Shown: one piece after another, positions 17,785 to 26,911 of the stretch
Numbering within the stretch: the first letter of the stretch is position 1
How the letters are laid out: the number at the start of each line of letters is the position of its first letter
DNA from: Streptomyces sp. NBC_01142
Lineage (GTDB): Bacteria > Actinomycetota > Actinomycetes > Streptomycetales > Streptomycetaceae
Direction of reading: 5' to 3'
Length of the DNA stretch: 64,000 bases
Assembly (NCBI RefSeq): GCF_026341125.1
Contig: NZ_JAPEOR010000001.1
Location: forward strand, 3,720,001-3,784,000
Notes under the pieces: model-generated
What the model was told of the DNA's origin: nothing
What the model saw: only the letters and a program-made list of their open reading frames with translations
Database searches by the model: none
Translations under genes and position numbers: made by a program

Positions 17785-19110
17785 TCACGCCAAGCGGCGG
17801 AATACGGGCTTCACCGGTCGCTCGGCCAGCCAGGGGGTGGGGTCAGCGGCGTCCAGTGCCTTCCGGTACACCGCACATGCCTGGGCCACCGCGTCGACGG
17901 TGTGATCGATGTCGGCGTCGCTGAGCGCGCTGCTCACCACGAACGACGGGGCCAGCACCCCGCCCGCGAGAAGACGGCGCAGGAAGAGGGTGCGGTACTG
18001 CTGCGACGGCTGCCCGTTCTCGTCGAGGGTGGCGAAGACCAGATTGCTGGCCCGGCCCCGGACGACGACATGGTCGCCGACGCCCATACCGGCCGCGGCG
18101 TCGCGGACTCCGGCGGCCAACCGTTCGCCGAGGGCGTGCAGTTGCGCGGTGATGCCCTCCTCGACGTAGGTGGTCTGCACGGCCATCGCGGCGGCCAGGG
18201 AGTGCGTTTCCGCGCCGTGCGTGGTGGACAGCAGGAACACCCGGTCGTCCAAGTGGCGCAGCCCGCCCCGCTCCATCAGCTCGCGGCGTCCGGCCAGTGC
18301 GGAGATGGCGAATCCGTTGCCCAGCGCCTTGCCGAAGGTGGAGAGGTCCGGGACGACGCCGTACAGGCCTTGGGCGCCCGCCTCGGACCAGCGGAAGCCG
18401 CTGATCATCTCGTCGAAGACCAGTACGCAGCCGTGCCGGTCGGCCAGTTCGCGCAGGCCGGTCAGATAGCCGGGCGGCGGCTCGGTATGGCCGGCGGGTT
18501 CGAGGATCAGACAGGCGACCTCGTCCTGGTACCGGGTGAGCAGCTCCTCCGTCGCGGCGAGGTCCCCGTAGGGGAACGCCACGGTGAGGTCGGTAATCGC
18601 CGCCGGAATACCGGCGGACATCGGTGTGGAGCCGATGAACCAGTCGTCGACGGAGAAGAACGGCTGGTCGCCGCAGATGGCCACCCGCGGGCGCCCGGTG
18701 GCGGCGCGGGCGAGGCGCACCGCGGCGGTGGTGGCGTCGGAGCCGTTCTTCGCGAACTTCACCATCTCGGCGGTCGGCACCGTGGCCAGGAAGCGTTCCG
18801 CGGCATCGGCCTCCACGATCGACGGCCGGACGAAGTTGCTGCCGCGGTCGAGTTCCCGCCGCACCGCCTCGGTCACGCGCGGGTGGGCGTGGCCGAGGCT
18901 GACCGACCGCAGGCCGGAGCCGTACTCGATGTAGCGGTTGCCGTCGACGTCCCACACATGGGCACCGCGGCCGTGGCTGATGACGGGAGCCAGGTTCTCG
19001 GGGTACTGGTCGTCGCCCTTGGCGTAGGTGTGCGCACCCCCGGGGATCATGGCGTGCAGGCGTTCGTTCGCCGCCTGTGACCGGGGCAGTTGGAACTCTT
19101 CGGTGTCCAC
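17785..19110 (-). CDS. Class III PLP aminotransferase (glutamate-1-semialdehyde-aminomutase-like)
   Basis: A 441-residue PLP enzyme of the HemL/class III fold. Seen are IPGGAHTYAKGDDQYP, YIEYGSGLRSVSLGHAHPRV, FAKNGSDATTAAVRLARAAT, the cofactor Asp in VLVFDEMISGFRWS, and the Schiff-base Lys in LSTFGKALGNGF. Aminomutase-like enzymes in nucleotide-sugar and surface-glycan clusters act on keto groups rather than in haem synthesis. This is the last gene of the operon, 7 nt after the RmlC-like gene, and uses a GTG start with GAGG upstream. It probably installs an amino group on a sugar or side chain of the polymer. Confidence 0.85.
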   Translation of the reverse strand: MDTEEFQLPRSQAANERLHAMIPGGAHTYAKGDDQYPENLAPVISHGRGAHVWDVDGNRYIEYGSGLRSVSLGHAHPRVTEAVRRELDRGSNFVRPSIVEADAAERFLATVPTAEMVKFAKNGSDATTAAVRLARAATGRPRVAICGDQPFFSVDDWFIGSTPMSAGIPAAITDLTVAFPYGDLAATEELLTRYQDEVACLILEPAGHTEPPPGYLTGLRELADRHGCVLVFDEMISGFRWSEAGAQGLYGVVPDLSTFGKALGNGFAISALAGRRELMERGGLRHLDDRVFLLSTTHGAETHSLAAAMAVQTTYVEEGITAQLHALGERLAAGVRDAAAGMGVGDHVVVRGRASNLVFATLDENGQPSQQYRTLFLRRLLAGGVLAPSFVVSSALSDADIDHTVDAVAQACAVYRKALDAADPTPWLAERPVKPVFRRLA

Positions 19111-19117
19111 GCCGACC

Positions 19118-19669
19118 TCAACTCTCTCTGTGCTTCAGGACCTCGGCGAGGCCCGGCGCCTCCCGGTCCCGCTGGGACATCGATGTGACCGGCAGCGGCC
19201 AGGGGATGGCGAGCTCCGGGTCGTCGAAGGCGATCGTCACGTCCTCGGCCGGATCGTGGGGGCGGTCTATCCGGTACGAGGTGTCGGCGGTTTCGGTCAG
19301 CGCCTGGAAGCCGTGCGCGCACCCCGCCGGGATGTACAGGGTCGTCTGCGTATCGCCGGACAGCTCGAAGGAGGCGTGGTTGCGGTAGGTCGGTGAGTCC
19401 GGCCGCAGGTCCACGACGACGTCGAAGATCTGCCCGTACGAGCACCGCACCAGCTTGGCCTCGCCGGCGCCTGAGCGCAGGTGCAGACCGCGCAGCACGC
19501 CTCGGACCGAGCGGGACACGCTGTCCTGGACGAAGGCGTTCGGATCGAGGCCCACCGAGCGGACCACGTCGGCGTCGAAGGTGCGGCAGAAGAAGCCGCG
19601 CTCGTCGGCGTACGACGTCGGCTCGAAGAGGTACGCGCCGGCGATCGCCGGGACGTCGGTCGCCTTCAT
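19118..19669 (-). CDS. RmlC-type sugar 3,5-epimerase family protein
   Basis: A 183-residue cupin of the dTDP-4-dehydrorhamnose 3,5-epimerase family. Family landmarks are ERGFFCRTFD, VRGVLRGLHLR with catalytic His63, Lys72 (AKLVRCSYG), VDLRPDSPTYRNH, YIPAGCAHGFQALT and the closing YRIDRPHDP. It epimerises C3 and/or C5 of 4-keto-6-deoxy sugars. No RmlA, RmlB or RmlD is in the window, but a CDP-glucose synthase is, so a CDP-4-keto-6-deoxyhexose may be its substrate. The ATG overlaps the preceding stop by 4 nt. Confidence 0.85.
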   Translation of the reverse strand: MKATDVPAIAGAYLFEPTSYADERGFFCRTFDADVVRSVGLDPNAFVQDSVSRSVRGVLRGLHLRSGAGEAKLVRCSYGQIFDVVVDLRPDSPTYRNHASFELSGDTQTTLYIPAGCAHGFQALTETADTSYRIDRPHDPAEDVTIAFDDPELAIPWPLPVTSMSQRDREAPGLAEVLKHRES

Positions 19670-20913
19670 GGTGTCTCCTGCCGGGTGCGGGCGTGTCCGT
19701 GGCCGGTCGCCGGGAACAGGGCGGCGGTCAACGCGGTGAACTGGTCCTCGAGTTGGCGGGCGGCGACCTGGTTCCGCTCGGCGAGGATGTGCCGCAGCAC
19801 CGCCGATTGCTTCTCGAGCTCCCGGAACTGCTCCAGCAGCCGGTCGGCGTCCACCTCGCGAGCCGGGTGGCAGTACGCGTCCAACCCCATCCGATCCATG
19901 AGCGCGTCGCTCTTCGCCGCATAACTCAGTGCGAGCGTCGGGGTGCCGGCCTTCAGCGCGCAGATCAGGTTGTGGTACCGGGTCGCCACCACGGTGTCGG
20001 CAGCCGCCGTCTCTTTCATCAGGTCGGCCAGCGAGGCCGCCTCGGCAGCGGTGACCAGCGGCGAGTCCACCGCGTCGAGGATCGCGGCGACCACCGGCGC
20101 ATCGCACTCGTCGCCGGTGAGCAGCCGGACCGGCCTGCCGTCCTCGACCAGCGCGCGGACGAAGCGGGTCGTCCCGTCGAGGTAGCGCCGGTGGATCTCC
20201 TCGGCCCGGGCGCGGTCGTCGTTGCCCCCGTGGAAGGCCATGACGCCGACGCAGACCGGGCCCGGCGGGACTGAGAGCTTGTCGGGTCCGCCCGCCCGCG
20301 GCGTCGGCAGGGCGAATGCGAGGTCCGGGTAGACCTCGTCGCGCGCGGTGTCCACGCCCATCGCCCGCATCGCGTCGCGGGACAGGGCGTCCCGGTACGA
20401 CCGGTACGTGGCCAGCCGCGCCGACCAGCGCACCAGGGCCCGGGTGGGCCGGTTGCCGATCGCGGCGGCGCCGACGCCGACCAGCGCGACCCGGGTGCCG
20501 AACAGCCGGCCGGTCGCGCAGAGCAGGAACAGCGAGTACGGGAAGCCCCACGGCCGCAGCGGCAGCGTGGCCTCCAGGACTCCCATGCCCGGCACGATCA
20601 CCACGTCGTGCCGGCGCACCCAGGCAGCGGTGCGGACGGCGTCGACGAGTTTGCCCAGACCCTTCGCCGCGATCGCGCCCGCACGCGACGCGGTCCGGTA
20701 CTCCCCGCGGTACCAGTGCAGCCGCGTCGCGGGGATCCCGTACCGGGCCGCGACGACCTCGGGTCCGCCGCACAGCGCGTCCACGACCGCCTCCGGGTGC
20801 TCTGCGCGGAGGTACCCGAGCACGGCCTCGAGCGACCCGTCGTTGCCGAGGTTGCCGGAGCCGAGCAGGCCGAACACCCCGACGCGCACCGGAGTTTCGT
20901 CTCGGGACGTCAC
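19666..20913 (-). CDS. Polysaccharide pyruvyl transferase family protein (CsaB/WcaK-like)
   Basis: A 415-residue protein with the GT-B-like pyruvyl transferase pattern: VGVFGLLGSGNLGNDGSLEA at the N-terminus, VIVPGMGVLEA, and near the C-terminus TVVATRYHNLICALKAGTPT with LALSYAAKSDALMDRMG, corresponding to the CsaB donor-binding site (RxH...G.P...L.Y..K). These enzymes move pyruvate from phosphoenolpyruvate to form ketals on glycans, though some homologues have other roles. GTG start with GTGA overlap to the upstream glycosyltransferase stop. Confidence 0.85.
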   Translation of the reverse strand: MTSRDETPVRVGVFGLLGSGNLGNDGSLEAVLGYLRAEHPEAVVDALCGGPEVVAARYGIPATRLHWYRGEYRTASRAGAIAAKGLGKLVDAVRTAAWVRRHDVVIVPGMGVLEATLPLRPWGFPYSLFLLCATGRLFGTRVALVGVGAAAIGNRPTRALVRWSARLATYRSYRDALSRDAMRAMGVDTARDEVYPDLAFALPTPRAGGPDKLSVPPGPVCVGVMAFHGGNDDRARAEEIHRRYLDGTTRFVRALVEDGRPVRLLTGDECDAPVVAAILDAVDSPLVTAAEAASLADLMKETAAADTVVATRYHNLICALKAGTPTLALSYAAKSDALMDRMGLDAYCHPAREVDADRLLEQFRELEKQSAVLRHILAERNQVAARQLEDQFTALTAALFPATGHGHARTRQETP

Positions 20914-21857
20914 GCCTGCCTCCCCTCACGGCCGGCGACGAGGGCGTCGACGGACACGGTGAGCCGGTTCGGGTCGACCGGTGCACGGTCCTCGACCCGC
21001 TCGCCGGCGCCGGGCCGGACCCGGCTGGTCATCCACGCGGCCAGGTGGCGGTAGCAGGCACGCTGGTCGGTAGCGGACAACGGTGCCCGCCGGATCGCAG
21101 CGACGAAGCCCCAGACGTACTCGGCGAGCAGCCGGGGCGTCGGGTGCAGCGCGCCTGCCCGCCGCGGGTCCAGATTGACGCAGCGGGAGCGCTTGGACGG
21201 GTTCGCCCGCTCGGCGCGGGTGGGGTGGTCGCGGCGGAAGTACAGCAGCTCCGGCACCTGGTGGAAGGGTCCGTTCAGGACGATCTCGGCGACGAACGTC
21301 CGGTCCGCGTGGTGGTAGCTGTTGTGCGGCCTCACTCGCCGCAGCATGTCGGCACGCATCACCCCGTAGAAGTCGTCGCCACCGGGTTCGAACAGGAAAC
21401 TGCGGAAGCGCTCGGGCGCGTGCGGCGAGGCGGTGGCGAGCCCGTACGCGTAGGGGACCTTCAGCTGTCCTTCGCCGTCGATGACCGCCTGGTCGGAGTG
21501 CGCGAGGATCACGTCCGGCCGCTCGTCCAGCGCCTCCACGCACCGTCGCAGCAGGTCGCGGGCGTAAAGGTCGTCGTGCGAGGCCCACTTGAACAACTCG
21601 CCGCGGCACTCGGTGAAGACGTAGTTGTGGTTCGGCGCGGCGCCGATGTTCCGCGGCAGCCGGATGTACCGGATGCGCGAGTCCTGCGCGGCGTACGTGC
21701 GGCAGATGTCCTCGGTCCCGTCGGTCGACGCGTTGTCGGAGATGACCAGCTCGAAGTCCTCGTAGGTCTGACCGAGCAGGGCGTCGAGCGATTCGGCGAG
21801 GTACTCCTCGCCGTTGTACACGGGCAGGCCGATGCTCAGCCTGGGGTGCGCGGTCAT
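20910..21857 (-). CDS. Glycosyltransferase family 2
   Basis: A 315-residue GT-A enzyme: LSIGLPVYNGEEYLAESLDA, LVISDNASTDGTEDICR (nucleotide-binding Asp), the metal site within WASHDDLYARDLL, and the acceptor side HADRTFVAEIVLNG. No membrane segment follows the catalytic domain. It probably adds one sugar of the repeat unit at the cytoplasmic face. The coding frame runs open upstream, but the ATG at 21857 overlaps the flippase stop (ATGA) and gives the canonical N-terminus. Confidence 0.9.
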   Translation of the reverse strand: MTAHPRLSIGLPVYNGEEYLAESLDALLGQTYEDFELVISDNASTDGTEDICRTYAAQDSRIRYIRLPRNIGAAPNHNYVFTECRGELFKWASHDDLYARDLLRRCVEALDERPDVILAHSDQAVIDGEGQLKVPYAYGLATASPHAPERFRSFLFEPGGDDFYGVMRADMLRRVRPHNSYHHADRTFVAEIVLNGPFHQVPELLYFRRDHPTRAERANPSKRSRCVNLDPRRAGALHPTPRLLAEYVWGFVAAIRRAPLSATDQRACYRHLAAWMTSRVRPGAGERVEDRAPVDPNRLTVSVDALVAGREGRQA

Positions 21858-23152
21858 GGCGTCCTCGCTTCGGGGATGGTGTCCTGGTGGTGTTCGCGCA
21901 GGGCGGAGCGCAACTGGAGCCACCACACGGCGGAGCCGGCGAGCGTCGCGGCGGCGACGCCCCAGGCCGAGCCGACCGTGCCGCCCAGGGCGGCTCCGCC
22001 CAGCCCGCCCGCCACGTAGCAGGCGGAGGCGAACAGTTGGCAGCGCAGACTGCGCCGGGCCGCGGCGAGCGCGCGCAGCCCCGCCGCCGCGCCGGTGCCG
22101 AGCCCGGCCCATGCGACGCCGAGGGTGACCGGCACGATGAGCTGGGAGGCGGAGTGCCAGACGTCGCCGAGCACGAGTTCGCCGAGCCGGTCCGGCATCA
22201 GGAGCAGCGCCCCGCCCCAGAGCAGCGCGGCGGCGGCCTGCCCGCCTCCCAGCAGGAGGCAGAACCTGCCGAGGCGGTGCGGGGACCGCCGCAGCACCCG
22301 TGCCGCCTCCGCGACCGTGACGAGCGAGAGGCCCATCAGCACGGCGAGGAACGGGCCGAGGAGGAGTTCGGCGCCCCGGACCGCACCCACCGCGCCGACC
22401 CCGACGATCACGCCGAGCCCGTACGCACGCAGCTGGCCGGCGCCGCTGAGGCTGACGTTCTCGACGAGGTACCGGTAGCCGAGGTCGCGTTGCTCGCGGA
22501 GCCACGCGCGTGCCTGGGTCGTCCGCGGCCGGATGCCGGACTGGAGGTATCCGTACCCCGCGGCCACCGTGGCGGACGCGCCCCAGGCGAGCACGAAGGC
22601 GGCCACGCTGCCCACGCGGGCCGCCACGACCAGGGCCGGGACGAGCGCGACGCCCCACACGAGGTCGTTGACGAAGGCCTTCCGCCCGAGGCCGGCTGCG
22701 AAGAACGAGTACCGCCAGGCGTCCTGCAGCAGCAGCCCCGGCAGCATGACGCCGAGACAGGCGAACGCGGGTCCCACGCGGCCGCCGAGAGCGACGCCGA
22801 TCACCAGACACACCGCACCGAGGGCGGCACCGACGCCGAGCGCGGTACCCGACGACCGGGCCACCGCCCCGCGCCAGGATGCGTCCGACACGCCGCTGAA
22901 GCGCACGACGAGCGGATCGGTGGCAAGGCCGCGGGAGACGTTGAGCACCACGCCGTACGTCACCCAGGCGAGGCTGAACACGCCGAACGCTGTCACCCCC
23001 AGCGAGCGCGCCACGTAGATCCCCACCGCGAAGTTGCTGATGCTGGAGGCCGCCTGGTCGGCCAGTCCCCAGGACAGCCGGCCGGCGAAGGCCCGCCGGG
23101 CGGATCCGGCCGTTGCCGTTGCCTTCTCCTCCTCGGTGGTCATCTGCGTCAT
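21854..23152 (-). CDS. Wzx-type lipid-linked oligosaccharide flippase
   Basis: A 432-residue polytopic membrane protein of the MVF/MATE polysaccharide-transporter superfamily, with about 12-14 hydrophobic helices. It starts with SWGLADQAASSISNFAVGIY then SLGVTAFGVFSLAWVTYGVV, the typical amphipathic first helix and conserved Asn-Phe. It would flip undecaprenyl-PP-linked repeat units to the outer face for polymerisation. ATG at 23152 overlaps the upstream stop; a second ATG three codons on (23143) is equally possible. Confidence 0.85.
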   Translation of the reverse strand: MTQMTTEEEKATATAGSARRAFAGRLSWGLADQAASSISNFAVGIYVARSLGVTAFGVFSLAWVTYGVVLNVSRGLATDPLVVRFSGVSDASWRGAVARSSGTALGVGAALGAVCLVIGVALGGRVGPAFACLGVMLPGLLLQDAWRYSFFAAGLGRKAFVNDLVWGVALVPALVVAARVGSVAAFVLAWGASATVAAGYGYLQSGIRPRTTQARAWLREQRDLGYRYLVENVSLSGAGQLRAYGLGVIVGVGAVGAVRGAELLLGPFLAVLMGLSLVTVAEAARVLRRSPHRLGRFCLLLGGGQAAAALLWGGALLLMPDRLGELVLGDVWHSASQLIVPVTLGVAWAGLGTGAAAGLRALAAARRSLRCQLFASACYVAGGLGGAALGGTVGSAWGVAAATLAGSAVWWLQLRSALREHHQDTIPEARTP

Positions 23153-24423
23153 GCCTTGATCAGACCGGCGCCGTGCAGGGCGTCGGCCGCGGCGGCGACG
23201 GTGTCGAACGGCAGCCCGGACCGCTCGGTGACGTCCAGCAGACTGTGCTCGCCGTCGGAGAGGCTGAGCACCCAGAGCATGGCCATCTGAGCATGCTTCG
23301 CGTCGCTGCGGCCGCCGAGTGAGTCGTACAACCCACGCCGCCCCAGCTGTGGTTCGCCGTAGGGGCTGAGGTTGACGTACCGCCGGTTGCGGTCCAGCAC
23401 GGCGAATGCCTCGCGGCAGACGGCGAGCGTGTCCGCCATCGCCTCCGGGGAGACGAAGTCCGGGTTGTCCGCCGAGGTGTGGTACTCGGGGTAGCCGGCG
23501 TACGGGGTCCGGCTGAGCGAGCCCACGCCGAGATCGAACCCGGGCGAGCAGAACTGCCGCTCGTCGTAGCCGTACGGAGTGAACTCGTTGACGCTGTGCG
23601 GGCGTTCGGAGGCGGCCAGCACGTGCCGCATCACCCGGTCGATCTCCGCGTCGCCGCGCCTGCTCTGCTTGTACGTCAGTTGGCCCGAGTCGCCGGCGCA
23701 GGCCAGCACGAGCCCGTGCTTGACCCGCTCGATCCGCTCCGCGTTGCGGGCCAGCCAGGTGATCGCCCCGATGGTGCCGGGCGCGTAGATGAACCGGTAG
23801 GTGTAGTACGGCGCCTCCTGCGCCAGCGCGCGGGCCAGGAACGTCGCCACCGCGATGCCCGCCAGGTTGTCGTTGGCCAGCGACGGGTGGCAGACGTGGC
23901 AGGAGACGATCACCTCGTCGGGGACCTGACCGGGGACCACGTGCTCGGCGTAGGTGAGGTGGCCGTCCGCGAGTGTGGAGTCGATGCGCACCTCGTAGTC
24001 GCCGTCGGGCAGCGCGTCCAAGGTCTCCTGGGCCAGGCAGAACCCCCATTCCGGCGTGTAGTAGCTGGTGCGGTACGGCACCCAGCTCGGGTGGTCCGGC
24101 AGGGTGTGCAGGTGCGTCCGAAGCTCGGTCAGCGGCATGGTCGCCGACACCGGCACGCTGTAGCCCAGCACGTGCAGGCTGGACGCGGCGAAGTCGACGA
24201 CCCGGTTGCCGGCGGTGTCGGCGATGTACGCGTCGCGGATGTTCCACTCCTGCGGCACCGTCCAGTCGAGCACTTGCGTCCCGGTCGGCACCTCGTGCAT
24301 CTGTAGCGGGACGTATTCGCCGACGATCTCCAGGGTGGCGCGCACGCCGTCGCCGGTGATGCTCCGGCAGAGCGGGTACAGCCGCTCCACCAGAGCATGC
24401 ATCTGCTCGCCGGCCGTGGTCAT
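23149..24423 (-). CDS. DUF4910 (aminopeptidase-like) zinc hydrolase
   Basis: A 424-residue protein of the DUF4910/DUF2172 family, which has an M28-peptidase-like fold and recurs in surface-polysaccharide clusters. The putative zinc ligands are visible in SCHVCHPSLANDNLAG (His and Asp) and YHTSADNPD (His-Asp). N-terminal LYPLCRSITGDGVRATLEIV is a family signature, and PQEWNIRDAYIADTAGNRVV matches DUF2172. The C-terminal 60 residues form a winged-helix-like tail (LLDVTERSGLPFDTVAAAAD). Its reaction is unknown; deacylation or amide hydrolysis on a sugar-linked acyl or aminoacyl group is plausible. It shares ATGA overlaps with both neighbours. Confidence 0.85.
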   Translation of the reverse strand: MTTAGEQMHALVERLYPLCRSITGDGVRATLEIVGEYVPLQMHEVPTGTQVLDWTVPQEWNIRDAYIADTAGNRVVDFAASSLHVLGYSVPVSATMPLTELRTHLHTLPDHPSWVPYRTSYYTPEWGFCLAQETLDALPDGDYEVRIDSTLADGHLTYAEHVVPGQVPDEVIVSCHVCHPSLANDNLAGIAVATFLARALAQEAPYYTYRFIYAPGTIGAITWLARNAERIERVKHGLVLACAGDSGQLTYKQSRRGDAEIDRVMRHVLAASERPHSVNEFTPYGYDERQFCSPGFDLGVGSLSRTPYAGYPEYHTSADNPDFVSPEAMADTLAVCREAFAVLDRNRRYVNLSPYGEPQLGRRGLYDSLGGRSDAKHAQMAMLWVLSLSDGEHSLLDVTERSGLPFDTVAAAADALHGAGLIKA

Positions 24424-25454
24424 CGGCGCCACCGCAGGGTGTCGTCGACGGCACCGGCCTCGGACGCCTCGCGCAGCACGGCGAGGCGAGTGAAGCGTCG
24501 CTCGAAGTCCTCCCGGGTCAGCCCGTGTTTCCGGTAGCCGTCGGCGAGTTCGAGCGCGCCCTGCTTCACTGTCCACTCGCAGTCGAAGCCGGGTATCGCG
24601 GCGCGGAACCGGGAGAAGTCCACGCGGTACGAGCGCGGATCGGCACCGTTCTCCCCGGTGATCTTCACCTGTGCGCCGGAGACCGCCTCGGCGACCTGCT
24701 CGGCGATCTCGGCGACCGTGACGTTGTTGACCTCGCTGCCGATGTTGAAGGCCCGGTCGTGCACTGCTTCGCGCGGCGCGGTCAGCGCGGCCGCGAAGGC
24801 CCGTGCGATGTCGGCGGCGTGGACCAGCGGACGCCAGGGGGTGCCGTCGGAGAGCACCAGCACCTCGCCGGACAGGAGGGCGTGGCCCACCAGGTTGTTC
24901 AGCACGATGTCGGCGCGCAGCCGGGGTGAGTAGCCGAAGGCGGTGGCGTTGCGCATGAACACCGGGCTGAAGTCGCCGTCGGACAACGCGTGCAGGTCGT
25001 CCTCCACCCGCACCTTGGACTCCGCGTACGGCGTCACCGGGCGCAGCGGCGCGTCCTCGGTGACCAAGTTCGACAAGTCGGGGTCGCCGGAGGCGCCGTA
25101 GACCGAGCAGGTCGACGCGTAAAGGAAGCGCCGCACTCCGGCGTCGCGGGCCAGCCGGGCCAGCCGCACGGACGCGTGGTGGTTGATGTCGTAGGTGAGC
25201 TCCGGCGCCAGTGATCCCAGCGGGTCGTTGGACAGCGCGGCCAGGTGGATCACGGCGTCCATCCCCGCCACGTGTTCGGCCGTGACGTCGCGCAGGTCCA
25301 CCCGATGTCCCGGCGGGTCCGCGGGCGGCGGGCCGAGGACGCAGTCGGCGAACAGGCCGGCGTCAAGACCGACGACCTCGTGCCCGGCGGCCGCGAGGAC
25401 CGGGGCCATCACGGTGCCCAGGTAGCCCTGGTGTCCGGTCAGCAGTACGCGCAA
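24420..25454 (-). CDS. NAD-dependent sugar epimerase/dehydratase (extended SDR)
   Basis: A 344-residue extended SDR. The Rossmann motif GHQGYLG is at residues 7-13, VIHLAALSNDPLG binds the cofactor, STCSVYG is the catalytic Ser/Thr region and TPYAESK gives the YxxxK pair. VLSDGTPWRPLVHAADIARA and FNIGSEVNNVTV are the usual substrate-side motifs. It most resembles nucleotide-sugar 4-ketoreductases/epimerases and could reduce or dehydrate the CDP-sugar made by the neighbouring cytidylyltransferase. The start is a TTG after GGGGG, 3 nt from the upstream stop. Confidence 0.85.
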   Translation of the reverse strand: MRVLLTGHQGYLGTVMAPVLAAAGHEVVGLDAGLFADCVLGPPPADPPGHRVDLRDVTAEHVAGMDAVIHLAALSNDPLGSLAPELTYDINHHASVRLARLARDAGVRRFLYASTCSVYGASGDPDLSNLVTEDAPLRPVTPYAESKVRVEDDLHALSDGDFSPVFMRNATAFGYSPRLRADIVLNNLVGHALLSGEVLVLSDGTPWRPLVHAADIARAFAAALTAPREAVHDRAFNIGSEVNNVTVAEIAEQVAEAVSGAQVKITGENGADPRSYRVDFSRFRAAIPGFDCEWTVKQGALELADGYRKHGLTREDFERRFTRLAVLREASEAGAVDDTLRWRR

Positions 25455-25457
25455 GGT

Positions 25458-26105
25458 TCATTCCCCCAGATCGAGAGTGAGTTTGGTGACGGCGAACGCC
25501 TCGGCGTAGCGCGCGTGGCATTCGATGCCGCGGATCCGCGCAAGACCGAGGAAGGCCTCCCGGTCGTACCAGGGTCGGTGCCGCTGCGAGGGGTAGTGCT
25601 CCTGCAGCAGCCGCACCTTTTGTTCGGCGGTCTCCGGCGACAGCGGCTGGTACGCCGCCGGACGGCCGAGATCGCCGTCCCACTTGACGATCTCGTAGCC
25701 GAGCACGAGGTGGTCGCGGTATGCGGTGGTCACCAGCTTCGCCAGGCTGCGGTGATCCTGGTGCGCGTCGTCGGTACGCGGGGCCAGCACGAGATCCGGC
25801 TCGGTCTGCTCGCGCAGTTCCTCGACCGCGGCCTTGGCCTCGTCCCAGTGCGCGGGCATCCGGCCGTCCGGCAGCTTGTGCACGGTCAGCCGCAGGTCGG
25901 CGCCCGGGCAGAAGGCGGCGAGCGCGGCCTGCTCCTCCTGCTCCCGCTCGCTGCCACCGCCGGAGAGCACAGTTGCGTCGATACGGATACCCGGCCGCGC
26001 GAGGCACATCGTCAGCAGCGTGCCGCCGGCGCCGATGGCGATGTCGTCGCAGTGCGCGCCCACCGCGACGATCCGGTCCGGGCGTCCGGCGCTGAGCCGG
26101 ATCAT
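25458..26105 (-). CDS. PIG-L/LmbE-type deacetylase
   Basis: A 215-residue zinc-dependent N-deacetylase. GAHCDDIAIGAGGT is the family AHPDDE-like motif (Cys for Pro and Ile for Glu at their usual places), and DDAHQDHRSLAKLV provides the HxDH zinc site. LmbE enzymes deacetylate N-acetylated sugars or formylated sugar intermediates. The Glu of the DDE triplet, often the general base, is replaced (DDI), so catalysis may differ, although some family members keep only two acidic residues. ATG overlaps the cytidylyltransferase stop. Confidence 0.85.
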   Translation of the reverse strand: MIRLSAGRPDRIVAVGAHCDDIAIGAGGTLLTMCLARPGIRIDATVLSGGGSEREQEEQAALAAFCPGADLRLTVHKLPDGRMPAHWDEAKAAVEELREQTEPDLVLAPRTDDAHQDHRSLAKLVTTAYRDHLVLGYEIVKWDGDLGRPAAYQPLSPETAEQKVRLLQEHYPSQRHRPWYDREAFLGLARIRGIECHARYAEAFAVTKLTLDLGE

Positions 26106-26911
26106 GTGGTCCTCATCCCGGCCTTCGCCTCCGCGCCGTCCCGTTCCCACACGGCCCACGGGCGGTCGCCCCGGGCGTAGGCGGCGTCGAGCGCGGCCCG
26201 CTCCTTCACGGTGTCGGTCGGTTTCCAGAAGCCGCGGTGCTGGTGCGCCACCAACCGTCCGTGCTTGGCCAGTTGGGCACATCCGTCGGCGACCAGGTCC
26301 CCGTTCTCCGGGATGTGGTCGAAGACCTCCTGGCGGAGCACGAAGTAGCCGCCGTTCTCCCACAGCGGCATGTCGCTCACCGCGGTGATGCCTCCCACCA
26401 GGCCGTCCTCGCCCAGGTCCACGCAGTGGAACGAGGACTGCGGCGGCACCACCATCATCGACGCACCGGCGTCGCGCCGGGCGAACCGGTCGATCATCTC
26501 CGGCAGCGGGGCGTCGGTGAGCACGTCGGCGTAGTTGGCGAGGAACATCTCGTCGCCGTCCAGGTGGTGTCGCACCCGGCGCAGCCGCTCCCCGATCGGT
26601 GACTCGACGCCGGTCTGTGCGAACGTGATCGTCCAGTCCGAGATGTCGGTGGACAGCAGCTCGGTTCGCCCACCTTTCAGCACGAAGTCGTTGGACGTCG
26701 TCTCCTCGTAGTTGAGGAAGAAGTCCTTGATGTGGTGGGCCCCGTACCCGAGGCACAGGATGAACTCCGTGTGCCCGAAGTGCGCGTAGTACCGCATGAC
26801 GTGCCAGATCAGGGGCCGCGGGCCGACCATCGCCATCGGCTTGGGCACGTCGTCGGGGGTTCCGTTGCGCATCCGCATCCCGTAACCGCCGCAGAACAGA
26901 ACGACCTTCAC
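26102..26911 (-). CDS. rfbF: Glucose-1-phosphate cytidylyltransferase
   Basis: Makes CDP-glucose from CTP and glucose 1-phosphate, the entry to CDP-deoxysugars such as abequose, tyvelose and yersiniose. The 269-residue length is normal. Motifs: FCGGYGMRMRNGTPDDVPKP (nucleotide loop), PLIWHVMRYYAHFG, CLGYGAHHIKDFFLNY (typical of RfbF rather than RmlA), FLANYADVLTD (metal Asp) and HQHRGFWKPTDTVKER. The next usual enzyme, CDP-glucose 4,6-dehydratase, is not obvious here unless the neighbouring SDR fills that role. GTG start, GTGA overlap. Confidence 0.9.
   Translation of the reverse strand: MKVVLFCGGYGMRMRNGTPDDVPKPMAMVGPRPLIWHVMRYYAHFGHTEFILCLGYGAHHIKDFFLNYEETTSNDFVLKGGRTELLSTDISDWTITFAQTGVESPIGERLRRVRHHLDGDEMFLANYADVLTDAPLPEMIDRFARRDAGASMMVVPPQSSFHCVDLGEDGLVGGITAVSDMPLWENGGYFVLRQEVFDHIPENGDLVADGCAQLAKHGRLVAHQHRGFWKPTDTVKERAALDAAYARGDRPWAVWERDGAEAKAGMRTT

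Noticed and set aside
17785..19110. Haem-pathway hemL gene
   Set aside because: It is locked in a polysaccharide operon and lacks haem-gene neighbours, so a sugar or side-chain aminotransferase is more likely despite the family resemblance.
20316..22019. Long plus-strand open frame opposite the pyruvyltransferase and glycosyltransferase genes
   Set aside because: Shadow frame; Arg/Gly/Val-rich with no domain, while the opposite strand carries recognisable enzymes with overlapping stops and starts.
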